6,024 nt of DNA from Candidatus Acidiferrum typicum. Lineage in GTDB: Bacteria; Acidobacteriota; Terriglobia; Acidiferrales; UBA7541. The notes beneath the pieces were generated by a model. It saw only the letters and a program-made list of their open reading frames with translations. It did no database searches and was not told where the DNA came from. The stretch covers positions 1 to 6,024 of the forward strand of contig JAOAPW010000104.1 in NCBI GenBank assembly GCA_025463105.1, in the 5' to 3' direction. The translations under genes and the position numbers were made by a program. Below are positions 1 through 5,909 of this stretch, in pieces (the stretch's first letter is position 1; the number at the start of each line of letters is the position of its first letter).

Positions 1-375
1 TACGGAAGCGCGACCAGTGCGATCAAAGCCCCGTCGCCGATGAACTATCTCACCGTGCATTTGAAAGCTGGAGAACGGTGGAGCTACCAGCCGCCCGCCG
101 GACACACTGTCCTCTGGACCGCCGTGGGGATGGGTTCCGTTCTGATGCCGGACGAACTGCAGCAGGGCGAACTGGCGGCACTCAAGCCGTCGACCGCCGT
201 GATTGAATTCGAGGCCCAATCCGATGCAGAGTTCGTCCTTGGCTCGGCTGTGCCGCATGATTACAACCTTGTCTTGGGCTCCCACTCCGTACATACAAGC
301 ACGGAAGCGCTGCGGGAGGCCGAGGCGCGGATTTCGGAGATTCAAACGCGCTTGATTCAGCAGGGCAAACTTTGA
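1..375 (+). CDS. Pirin-family protein, C-terminal part (5' end outside window)
   Basis: The frame is open from the first base and ends in TGA at 373-375, giving 124 residues; the start lies outside the window, so the ATG at 40 is probably an internal Met. The sequence resembles the C-terminal half of bacterial pirins (YhhW/quercetin 2,3-dioxygenase-like bicupins): a segment around GERWSYQPPAGHTV, then EFVLGSAVPHDYNLVLG followed by SVHTS, and a charged helical tail. Pirins are cytosolic cupins. The metal-binding His/Glu cluster sits in the N-terminal cupin, which is missing here, so enzymatic competence cannot be judged. Known members include quercetinases and redox sensors; the substrate of this one is unknown. 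A ribosome binding site and new ATG follow within 20 bases, suggesting that it once headed or belonged to an operon with the broken oxidoreductase downstream. Confidence 0.82.
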   Translation, partial: YGSATSAIKAPSPMNYLTVHLKAGERWSYQPPAGHTVLWTAVGMGSVLMPDELQQGELAALKPSTAVIEFEAQSDAEFVLGSAVPHDYNLVLGSHSVHTSTEALREAEARISEIQTRLIQQGKL

Positions 376-380
376 ACAAC

Positions 381-437
381 AGGAGGACACCAATGCCGAC
401 CGAACGAAAACCTCCGCAACAATCAGTGACTTGTTGA
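381..437 (+). pseudogene. Orphan ribosome binding site and 14-codon gene start
   Basis: A strong Shine-Dalgarno (AGGAGG, 381-386) precedes ATG at 393 with 6 bases of spacing, but the frame closes at TGA 435-437 after 14 residues beginning MPTERKPPQQ. Good initiation signals on so short a frame suggest the start of a gene whose body was lost. From about 422 the same DNA, read on the other strand, encodes an oxidoreductase fragment, so the breakpoint probably lies near 420. It may be the original 5' end of the oxidoreductase whose C-terminus lies at 575-854, because such enzymes often have a short polar leader before the FAD-binding strand; this is inference and no FAD-binding motif is present. 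Confidence 0.35.
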
Positions 438-508
438 AATCCTTGCATTTCCGAAAGCGTGCGCGCACGCGGATTTGCTTCCATTGGAACTTTGACCTTG
501 GACGATCC
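422..508 (-). pseudogene. Inverted internal fragment of a pyridine nucleotide-disulfide oxidoreductase
   Basis: Read on the minus strand from about 508 down to 422, the frame gives KVKVPMEANPRARTLSEMQG followed by Phe. This matches the part of the C-terminal dimerisation domain of mercuric reductase/dihydrolipoamide dehydrogenase-like flavoproteins that typically reads K(I/V)PM...RTRTLSETRGF. In the family this stretch lies between a PYRL-type strand and an AFGVGAGE-type strand. Those two flanks are found on the plus strand at about 655-690, joined directly with this stretch missing between them. The fragment has an in-frame stop just upstream and runs into unrelated residues downstream, so it is not a gene by itself. 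The simplest reading is a piece of the neighbouring broken gene, excised and reinserted in reverse. Confidence 0.6.
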
Positions 509-522
509 ATAGGGTTAGGTTC

Positions 523-627
523 ATGCGTCTTTCCTTTCTAATTTCAATTATTTCAATGAGCAGCCTGGGACTCTTTGCAGTTCTGCCTGTTCACGGATCC
601 AGAATTGGCCCGCGTTGGACTAAGTGA
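523..627 (+). other. Short signal-peptide-like reading frame spliced into the oxidoreductase remnant
   Basis: ATG at 523 opens a 34-residue frame starting MRLSFLISIISMSSLGLFAV, with a basic N-terminus, a hydrophobic core and a small-residue region that would suit a Sec signal peptide. It then runs out of frame through the oxidoreductase remnant and stops at TGA 625-627. The first 50 or so bases precede any oxidoreductase similarity, so they could be the 5' end of an unrelated exported protein joined here by rearrangement. There is no clear Shine-Dalgarno, only GGTTAGG just upstream. It could equally be chance. Confidence 0.25.
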
Positions 628-854
628 GAACCAAGCCAAAGCGCAAGGCATTCCATACCGCTTGTTCGGCTTTCGGTGTCGGCGCAGCGGAGATCATGTC
701 CGCCGTCCAGATTGCGATAATCGCAGGACTGCCTTATACCGCGCTGCGCGACGCCGCCCTGAGTCACCCCACATTGACCGAGGGGACATTGGTCGGGGAG
801 CTTATTCCGCTGTTCTCATCCGTAGCATCGGTGCATAACGTAGCCGATGCATGA
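575..854 (+). pseudogene. C-terminal remnant of an FAD-dependent pyridine nucleotide-disulfide oxidoreductase
   Basis: Two overlapping frames encode consecutive parts of the family's dimerisation domain. From 575 the frame reads CLFTDPELARVGLSENQAKA and on to GIPYRLF; after about 665 the similarity moves to another frame with AFGVGAAEIMSAVQIAIIAG, then LPYTALRDAALSHPTLTEG, ending with LFSSV and a stop at 852-854. These are hallmarks of the mercuric reductase/glutathione reductase/Lpd superfamily, whose C-terminal domain forms the dimer and places the His-Pro pair (here SHPT) against the partner's redox centre. Roughly 35 residues between PYRL and AFGVG are missing, and part of them lies inverted at 422-508. 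The FAD and NAD(P) domains and the CxxxxC redox motif are absent. It is therefore a dead fragment. The exact subfamily and substrate (mercuric, dihydrolipoyl or other) cannot be told. Confidence 0.8.
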
Positions 855-1018
855 CCATTTCGTGGCGTCAGGGCGAGCACGAACTTGGCGGACGATATTC
901 ACTCCGCGAAAACCTGGCTATTTAAAGAGAAACTCCGGAAGAAAGTTGCGTCGTAACGGGAAACATTCTTCAAAAAGTGAATAACTGGTTGTGATGTGAT
1001 CGGAAAAACGTCTTGAGC

Positions 1019-1053
1019 GTTGCTCGTTGATAGAAGCAACACTCCGATAGGAG
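1019..1053 (+). promoter_or_regulatory. Small hairpin and ribosome binding site ahead of the porin gene
   Basis: The spacer 855-1061 holds no gene. At its end, GTTGCT (1019-1024) and AGCAAC (1035-1040) form a 6-bp inverted repeat with a 10-base loop. This is followed by AGGAG (1049-1053), 8 bases before the ATG at 1062. The Shine-Dalgarno and its spacing fix the porin start. The hairpin may sit in the 5' untranslated region, but it is short and could be chance. I could not find a convincing -35/-10 pair. Confidence 0.4.
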
Positions 1054-1061
1054 ACAAACGG

Positions 1062-2010
1062 ATGACTACTATATCGAGGGGCTTTTCTGGTCGACTAGTC
1101 ATCTTTGTTAGCATTTTCACATTGATAGTCACTGCGGCGGGACTGGCTCAATCCTCAAAACAGGAGCCCACTACTCTGAGTTGCAGAAGCAGCTGGAAGA
1201 GATGCGTTCGCAGATGGCCAAAATGCAGAATCGAATTGCGGAGTTGGAGGCAGCCAGAGAGATCGTAGCGACGAGCTCCAGTACTGATCCAGTCCTGCTT
1301 CAGAACGAGAATCCTCCGGCACAGGCCCTTCGGTCACAAGCTGACGAGACCAAGAGCCCGAAGAACCGACGTCATTCCACTACAAAGGGCTTACTTTGAC
1401 TCCTGGCGGTTTTCTGGAAGGAACAATGCTGGTCCGTACTCGCAATGAAAACGCAGATATTGCGAACACCTATTCAGCGATTCCGCTGAATGGATCGTCA
1501 GACGCAAAACTCAGCGAGTTCCGCGGAACCGCCCGCAACTCAGAGTTCTGGGTCTTGATCCAAGGCACAGGGGGGAGCACAAAGCTCCAAGGATATGTCG
1601 AAACCGATTTTCTCGGCGCAGCACCGACTGCGAATTACGTTGAATCCAATTCCTGGACACCCCGCCTGAGACAACTGTGGATTCAGCTCCATTGGCCTTC
1701 AGGATGGACTATCACCTCCGGTCAGACGTGGTCCCTTCTCACTACGAACCAGCAAGGCATTGCAACCTTAGCGGAACTAAGACCGGGTGGGCAGGATGGT
1801 CAGTATGTCGTTGGCTTCACCTGGACGCGGCAGAGAGCATTTCGCGCAACGAAGAATTTCAACAACAAGGTCTGGACAGCTTTTGCGGTTGAGAGCCCAG
1901 AGACTACATATTCGGCGGCGTTCGTGCCTGCGAACATCATGAGGCTGAACACCAGTCAGAGATACGATCCCAGTTCACCCACTTCCATCAGGTACTCCGG
2001 CCAGTGTTGA
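1062..2010 (+). pseudogene. Outer-membrane porin (DcaP-like), frameshifted and C-terminally truncated
   Basis: The gene starts at ATG 1062 behind a good Shine-Dalgarno. The product begins with a Sec signal peptide (MTTISRGFSGRLVIFVSIFT..., cleavage probably after AGLAQ). The similarity then moves to another frame from about 1178: a coiled coil, ELQKQLEEMRSQMAKMQNRI, and a polar linker. It moves again near 1360 to a third frame carrying FHYKGLTLTPGGFLEG and beta-barrel strands such as KLQGYVETDFLG, WTPRLRQLWIQ and VVGFTWTRQRAF. Each move is explained by one missing base (around 1177 and at 1360/1361). Signal peptide, coiled coil and barrel in this order match DcaP-type trimeric porins. About 205 barrel residues remain; after NTSQ (about 1960) the sequence becomes unlike a barrel and stops at 2008-2010, so roughly half is missing. 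The substrate is unknown. Confidence 0.68.
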
Positions 2011-2089
2011 CGTAAGCTCGCATTTGCATTCAATCCATCAAGGGGTCGAAGCGCCGTGGAGGGACGCTGTACGCCGATGTTCGTCACCG

Positions 2090-2485
2090 TCATGGCCCGG
2101 CCGCTTGCGGAACAGCGTGGCTGAGAAACTTTAGAAAAGTTGGCCGGTGAATTAACGCCGGGTATTCCGCTTCGGCTCCTTCGCGGAGATCACCGAAGAA
2201 AGCTTCCACCTCCATTTTGACCAGAACGCCTACTCTTCCGAAGGCGGAATCCACTTCCTTGAATAACCGCGCGACATCTGCCGCCTTGGACACGTCAGCC
2301 CCGACTGCAATCGCCTCGCCCCCTTTGCCGGTGATCGCCTGAGTGACGCGTTCCGCGCCTTCCCGGTTGGAAGAATAGTTCACGGCTACGCGCCCGCCCG
2401 CAGCTCCCAACGCCGTTGCAATCCCAGCGCCTATACCTTTGGAGGCGCCCGTCACGATTGCCACTTTCTCAGACAGTCTGCTCAT
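2090..2485 (-). pseudogene. Short-chain dehydrogenase/reductase, truncated after the cofactor-binding half
   Basis: The 131-residue frame starts with a typical classical SDR: VAIVTGASKGIGAGIA with the TGxxxGxG dinucleotide motif (residues 12-19), NYSSNREGAE after the second strand (suggesting NADP(H) preference), GADVSK (62-67) and FGRVGVLV (82-89). At residue 90 (about 2218) the expected NNAG motif is absent and the frame continues with KMEVEAFFGDLREGAEAEYP and an unrecognised tail. The catalytic Ser and YxxxK are missing, and the length is about half of the usual 245-250 residues, so it should be inactive as a reductase. It begins 43 bases after zwf on the same strand, with only a weak GGTGA ribosome binding site (2489-2493), consistent with a former zwf-SDR operon. 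The tail could be an SDR segment with small deletions or foreign DNA; I cannot identify it. Confidence 0.7.
2331..2346 (+). repeat. 16-base direct repeat, copy 1 (inside the SDR fragment)
   Basis: GTGATCGCCTGAGTGA occurs identically here and at 5537-5552. This copy encodes part of VTQAIT in the SDR on the minus strand. No similarity beyond the 16 bases is obvious, so it could be chance or a very short SDR-derived remnant downstream of the hydrolase. Confidence 0.35.
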
Positions 2486-2528
2486 AATTCACCATTGTTC
2501 TTGATCCGACTCCCCGTACCCCCGGACA

Positions 2529-4079
2529 CTAATCGCGATGGCTGATCATGTGTTCGGCATTAGAGCCACGGATTTCATGCAGTTCATTCCACGAGGCTGG
2601 TCCTTCGCTGCCCGCGGCATAGTTGGGGAAGGCCGGGGCCGGCAAATTCGCCCACGCATCTTCGATCGGTGTAATGATGCGCCACTCCGCCTCTACTTCA
2701 TCTCGGCGCGTAAATAACGTTGCATCGCCACGCATCGAGTCGAGCAGCAGGGTTTCGTATGCAACCGGCCCCTTGGTCCTAAAGCTTCCTTGATAAGAGA
2801 AGTTCGCCTGAACCGTCACCGTACGCATCTGCGTTCCTGGTCGCTTCGCGTCGAATGCGATCGAGATTCCCTCGTCCGGCTGAATGCTAATCGTGATGAC
2901 ATTGGGAGCAATGACCGAAGAAATGCCGGCGAACAACGCCTGTGGCGTTGGTTTGAGATGCACGCGGATTTCCGTCAGATTGCGCGCAAGACGCTTCCCA
3001 GTCCGGATGTAGAAAGGAACTCCAGCCCAGCGCCAGTTGTCAATGTGAAACTTCACCGCCGCGTAAGTTTCGGTCATGGAGCTGGGATTCACGCCCGGCT
3101 CTTGCCGATAGCCCGGTACCCGTTTCCCGTCAATCGCGCCTGGACCGTACTGCCCGCGAGCGGTGAATCGTGCTACATCCTCGACACTCATCGGCCGAAT
3201 GGATCGAAATACCTGCACCTTCTGTTCACGCACCGAATCCGCATCAAACGCTACCGGCGGCTCCATCGCAGTCAGCGCTAGCAACTGAAGCAGATGGTTT
3301 GCCACCATATCGCGCAGGGCGCCGGTTTCTTCGTAGAATGCCGCTCGGTTCTCGACTCCCACCGTCTCAGCGGCGGTGATCTCGACATAGTCGATGTAGT
3401 TCCGGTTCCACACCGGCTCAAAAAGCGAGTTGCCGAAGCGGAAGACGAGGATGTTCTGCACTGTTTCTTTGCCGAGATAGTGGTCAATCCGGTACACCGT
3501 CTTTTCGTCGAATACGCCGTGCACAACGTCATTCAGCGTCTGCGCCGATTCCAGGTCCCGCCCGAAGGGCTTTTCGAGAACAATTCGCGTCCACCCATGG
3601 TCGCGGCGGTTCAGTCCCGCCGCTCCCAAACCTTCAATGATAGGTCCCGCTACGGACGCGGGCGTCGACACATAGAACAAATGGTTCGGGCTCGAACCAT
3701 TCTTTTCCATCTCCTCCAATTGATTGCGCAACCGCGAATAGAAGGTCGGATTATTGATGTCGCCGACCATGTAGTTGAGCCGCGTTTCAAAGTCTGTCCA
3801 TCCCGACGCGCTGAAGTCGCGGGTGTCTTTCGACTTGGCGGCTGCCTCGCCTATCTTCTTACGAAACTCTTCAGAATTCATCGGCGTGCGACCAATCCCA
3901 AGAACTTCAAACCGCGGATTCATGCAACCTTCACACGCGAGGTTGTAGAGGCCCGGCATCAGCTTTCGCTTTGTCAGATCGCCTGAGGCGCCAAAAATAA
4001 TCAGGACACATGAATCCCCGGTTGGTAATGGTTCTTGCGACCACTTCTCGAGGGGACTGGCTTGGATAATTGCAACCAT
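2529..4079 (-). CDS. zwf: Glucose-6-phosphate 1-dehydrogenase
   Basis: This enzyme oxidises glucose 6-phosphate to 6-phosphoglucono-lactone, usually with NADP+, at the entry to the oxidative pentose phosphate and Entner-Doudoroff pathways in the cytosol. Numbered from the chosen start, the 516-residue product shows the nucleotide-binding GASGDLTKRK (30-39), EKPFG (169-173), the active-site signature RIDHYLGKE (197-205) with its substrate-binding Lys and catalytic His regions, GVPFYIRTGKRL (353-364) and AYETLLLDSMRGDATLF (440-456). Length is normal for the family (about 490-510) and no frame damage is seen. I chose the ATG at 4079 because the next residues lead straight into the first beta strand and AGAGAC (4086-4091) sits 6 bases upstream. 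The frame is open to 4163, so starts at 4121 or 4163 are possible but add non-conserved residues. It is divergent from the hydrolase and may be co-transcribed with the SDR fragment downstream. Confidence 0.95.
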   Translation of the reverse strand: MVAIIQASPLEKWSQEPLPTGDSCVLIIFGASGDLTKRKLMPGLYNLACEGCMNPRFEVLGIGRTPMNSEEFRKKIGEAAAKSKDTRDFSASGWTDFETRLNYMVGDINNPTFYSRLRNQLEEMEKNGSSPNHLFYVSTPASVAGPIIEGLGAAGLNRRDHGWTRIVLEKPFGRDLESAQTLNDVVHGVFDEKTVYRIDHYLGKETVQNILVFRFGNSLFEPVWNRNYIDYVEITAAETVGVENRAAFYEETGALRDMVANHLLQLLALTAMEPPVAFDADSVREQKVQVFRSIRPMSVEDVARFTARGQYGPGAIDGKRVPGYRQEPGVNPSSMTETYAAVKFHIDNWRWAGVPFYIRTGKRLARNLTEIRVHLKPTPQALFAGISSVIAPNVITISIQPDEGISIAFDAKRPGTQMRTVTVQANFSYQGSFRTKGPVAYETLLLDSMRGDATLFTRRDEVEAEWRIITPIEDAWANLPAPAFPNYAAGSEGPASWNELHEIRGSNAEHMISHRD

Positions 4080-4402
4080 AATCGTGTCTCTATAGATGCT
4101 CTCGATGAGGAATGTGTCCATCCGGTGTCGAGTGAGTTGCCATCGTGCTCTCAACTGCCGCAAACGTCGCCCTCACAAGACCTAAGACTATAGCCGTAAG
4201 CCTCCTTAAAACGAATATTTTGTCTTGTCTTAACCCATGTTCTCCATTCGCGATTGGCTCCAACGACCAATTGTTACCGGCGGGGTCGGTCGTTACGCTC
4301 AACCGAACACGCCGGTTCGGATCGATGGCCCGGCGGATTTCCCGCGATGGTCGGAAACGCCGCTTTCACAGGCAAGCATTTAGCGCATGAAGGGAGCAAA
4401 CA
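4080..4402. other. Divergent spacer between zwf and the hydrolase gene
   Basis: This 323-base stretch contains no recognisable gene; short open frames on both strands lack family-like motifs. It should carry the promoters for zwf (leftward) and the hydrolase (rightward). An AT-richer patch lies at about 4190-4235. On the minus strand TATAGT (about 4187-4192) resembles a -10 box, but no good -35 sits at the right distance. AAGGAGG on the minus strand (4201-4207) is a perfect ribosome-binding-like sequence with no start codon at usable spacing. On the plus strand AGGGAG (4391-4396), 6 bases before the ATG at 4403, is the hydrolase ribosome binding site. Confidence 0.5.
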
Positions 4403-5399
4403 ATGGAGCGTCGTACATTTCTGGGTGGCCTCATAGCCGCATCTTTCGGTGCCTTGCAGGAGAACGCTTTCGTTAAACCGGTACGAGGACAGACCTCAAA
4501 CAAGACTGGAGGAAGTATCGCTGGCCAGGATTCTTTCGAGTCGTCTCTTGTCGAGGTCTCAGGAAGCAAGATATTTGTGCGTCGCTATGGAAAGGGACCG
4601 GCGATTCTGATGGTGCACGGCTTTCCGCGCACAAGCCTGATGTGGCGAGATCTCGCTCCGAAACTCGCCGAGAGTCACAGCGTGATCTGCGTAGATCTGC
4701 GCGCCTACGGCCGCAGCGGGATACCCGCCTCCACCGACGACCACTTTCCTTATTCAAAGCGCGCCATGGCAACGGAATTGGTTGAGGTGATGGTCAAACT
4801 TGGCTTTCCGACCTTCATATTGATCGGTCACGATCGAGGAGGACGCGTCAGCTACCGTATGGCCTTGGATCATCCGAAGAACGTGGAGCGTCTCGCTAGT
4901 ATGCGACGTGATTCCGATTCTCGAAGCGTGGAACCACGCAGATGCGCGTTTCGCTCAAACCTACTGGCCTTGGAGTTTACTGTCGCAGAAACAACCGCTG
5001 CCGGAGAGTTATCTGCTCGGCGCTCCTGAGGCCGCCTTCCATAATCCCTTCGGGGAAGGATCCTTCGGCCCGGAAGTTCTGGAAGAGTACGTTTCCACGT
5101 ATCGGGACCCCGCCCGTGTGCATGGAATTTGTGAGGAATATCGAGCGGCGGCAACGATCGATGTCGAACACGACCGCGCCGACAAGGAAGCGTCGAAAAG
5201 AATTGAATGCCCGATGCTGCTCCTGTGGGCGGAGGGTGGTTGGCTTGACACTTACTATGCAAAAGACGGCGGTGCGATCGGCATTTGGCGGCAATGGGCT
5301 CCGAAGGTGCAAGGGCAGGCGATAAAGGGTGGCCACTTCTTCCCGGAAGAGAACCCCGACGACACGGCGGTTCTCATCAAGCAGTTCCTCTCGGCCTAA
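4403..5399 (+). pseudogene. Tat-exported alpha/beta hydrolase, fluoroacetate-dehalogenase-like, with one frameshift
   Basis: Removing one base at about 4898 restores a continuous 331-residue protein. It begins with a twin-arginine signal (ERRTFLGG, hydrophobic stretch, then VRGQ), so the folded enzyme would be exported. The core reads MVHGFPRTSLMW (oxyanion region), GHDRGGR with nucleophile Asp144, Asp168 in CDVIP and His311 in GGHFFPEE, a complete catalytic triad. The Asp144-Asp168 spacing of 24 equals Asp110-Asp134 in the Rhodopseudomonas fluoroacetate dehalogenase (RPA1163, numbering from memory). Arg145 and Arg148 match its carboxylate-binding Arg111 and Arg114. Of its halide-binding His155, Trp156 and Tyr219, Trp190 and Tyr246 are kept but the His is Pro189. 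Carbon-halogen or ester/epoxide hydrolysis are both possible. As sequenced, the first frame stops at 5027-5029, before the His, so the product would be inactive. Ribosome binding site AGGGAG lies 6 bases upstream. Confidence 0.85.
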
Positions 5400-5448
5400 G
5401 ATGGTGAGCGCGGAAGGTACGGAGCAGCCCGGCAAAACGGATATTGTT

Positions 5449-5511
5449 TGGAAAAGAAAAAGCCACCGAGTTGAGATTGTTTGAGGACAGATCTCATGAG
5501 CGCGGTGGCTT
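5449..5511 (-). terminator. Rho-independent terminator-like hairpin reading leftward
   Basis: AAGCCACCG (5460-5468) and CGGTGGCTT (5503-5511) form a perfect 9-bp inverted repeat. Inside it a second pair, TGAGAT (5472-5477) and ATCTCA (5491-5496), extends the structure with small internal loops. On the minus strand the second arm runs directly into TTTTTCTTTTCC, a U-rich tract, so it would end leftward transcripts. On the plus strand no T run follows, so it is a poor terminator for the hydrolase. The loop is longer than usual, so it could also be a remnant of a small palindromic element. Confidence 0.5.
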
Positions 5512-5536
5512 GGAGCTAGTGCTCATGTGACGGGGA

Positions 5537-5552
5537 GTGATCGCCTGAGTGA
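5537..5552 (+). repeat. 16-base direct repeat, copy 2 (downstream of the hydrolase)
   Basis: This is identical to 2331-2346 and lies in the gene-free stretch between the terminator-like hairpin and the hypothetical minus-strand gene. The bases flanking the two copies differ quickly. Confidence 0.35.
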
Positions 5553-5579
5553 TGAAGTTGCCCGCTGATCTAGCTAAGG

Positions 5580-5909
5580 TTAACGTCCGACGACTGCTAG
5601 GTAGGGAACGTGTGTGAGACTGAGATCCCGAACTGCAGTCAGTTTCGTCGTTTGGGCCTTTGTGGCTGCTCTCTGTGCTTCGGCAACTCCGCAGTCTTCG
5701 TTGGCCAAAACCAGTCGATCAGCAGCCCGACGAGTACGAGTACCACGCTCTGTTGGTTGCTCCGGTTGCAGGCACGCGGCCTCACCGAGAACCCATTTCT
5801 GCATGCGTGGACTGAGTTTCGAGAGCGGAAGCGTCTCGGGCAACCCGAGTTCCCGCAGCACTCCGCCCAGAATCGCGTCGATGAAAACCGTGTCAATCAC
5901 ATGTGTCAT
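5580..5909 (-). CDS. Hypothetical protein of unknown family
   Basis: I do not recognise this gene. The 109-residue frame starts at ATG 5909, preceded on the minus strand by GGAGGG 3 bases upstream, a strong but closely spaced ribosome binding site. The first 50 residues (HVIDTVFIDAILGGVLRELG, LPETLPLSKLSPRMQKWVLG) have a protein-like mix with predicted helices. The rest is rich in Arg, Ala and Thr and looks less natural. From about 5745 leftward, a neighbouring minus frame gives SVVLVLVGLLIDWFW, a membrane-segment-like stretch with a basic tail ending at 5639, so a single-base frameshift may hide a different C-terminus. A leftward terminator-like hairpin about 70 bases downstream supports transcription in this direction. 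It may instead be non-coding. Confidence 0.3.
   Translation of the reverse strand: MTHVIDTVFIDAILGGVLRELGLPETLPLSKLSPRMQKWVLGEAACLQPEQPTERGTRTRRAADRLVLANEDCGVAEAQRAATKAQTTKLTAVRDLSLTHVPYLAVVGR

Noticed and set aside
899..1132. 77-residue minus-strand open frame across the porin 5' region
   Set aside because: It overlaps the porin start and signal peptide, has no motif and no ribosome binding site.
3294..3986. Long plus-strand open frame of 230 residues inside zwf
   Set aside because: It is antisense to a strongly conserved zwf reading frame, has no family motif and is explained by codon bias.
4201..4207. Perfect AAGGAGG on the minus strand in the zwf upstream region
   Set aside because: No ATG, GTG or TTG follows at 4-12 bases, so it cannot serve a start; kept only as a remark in the spacer.
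4090..4302. 70-residue minus-strand open frame just upstream of zwf
   Set aside because: It has a GTG start without a ribosome binding site at that point and no recognisable motif; its closeness to the zwf start is probably chance.
5460..5511. Hairpin as the terminal inverted repeat of an insertion sequence
   Set aside because: No transposase, no second terminal repeat at a matching distance and no target duplication could be found; the U tract fits a terminator better.
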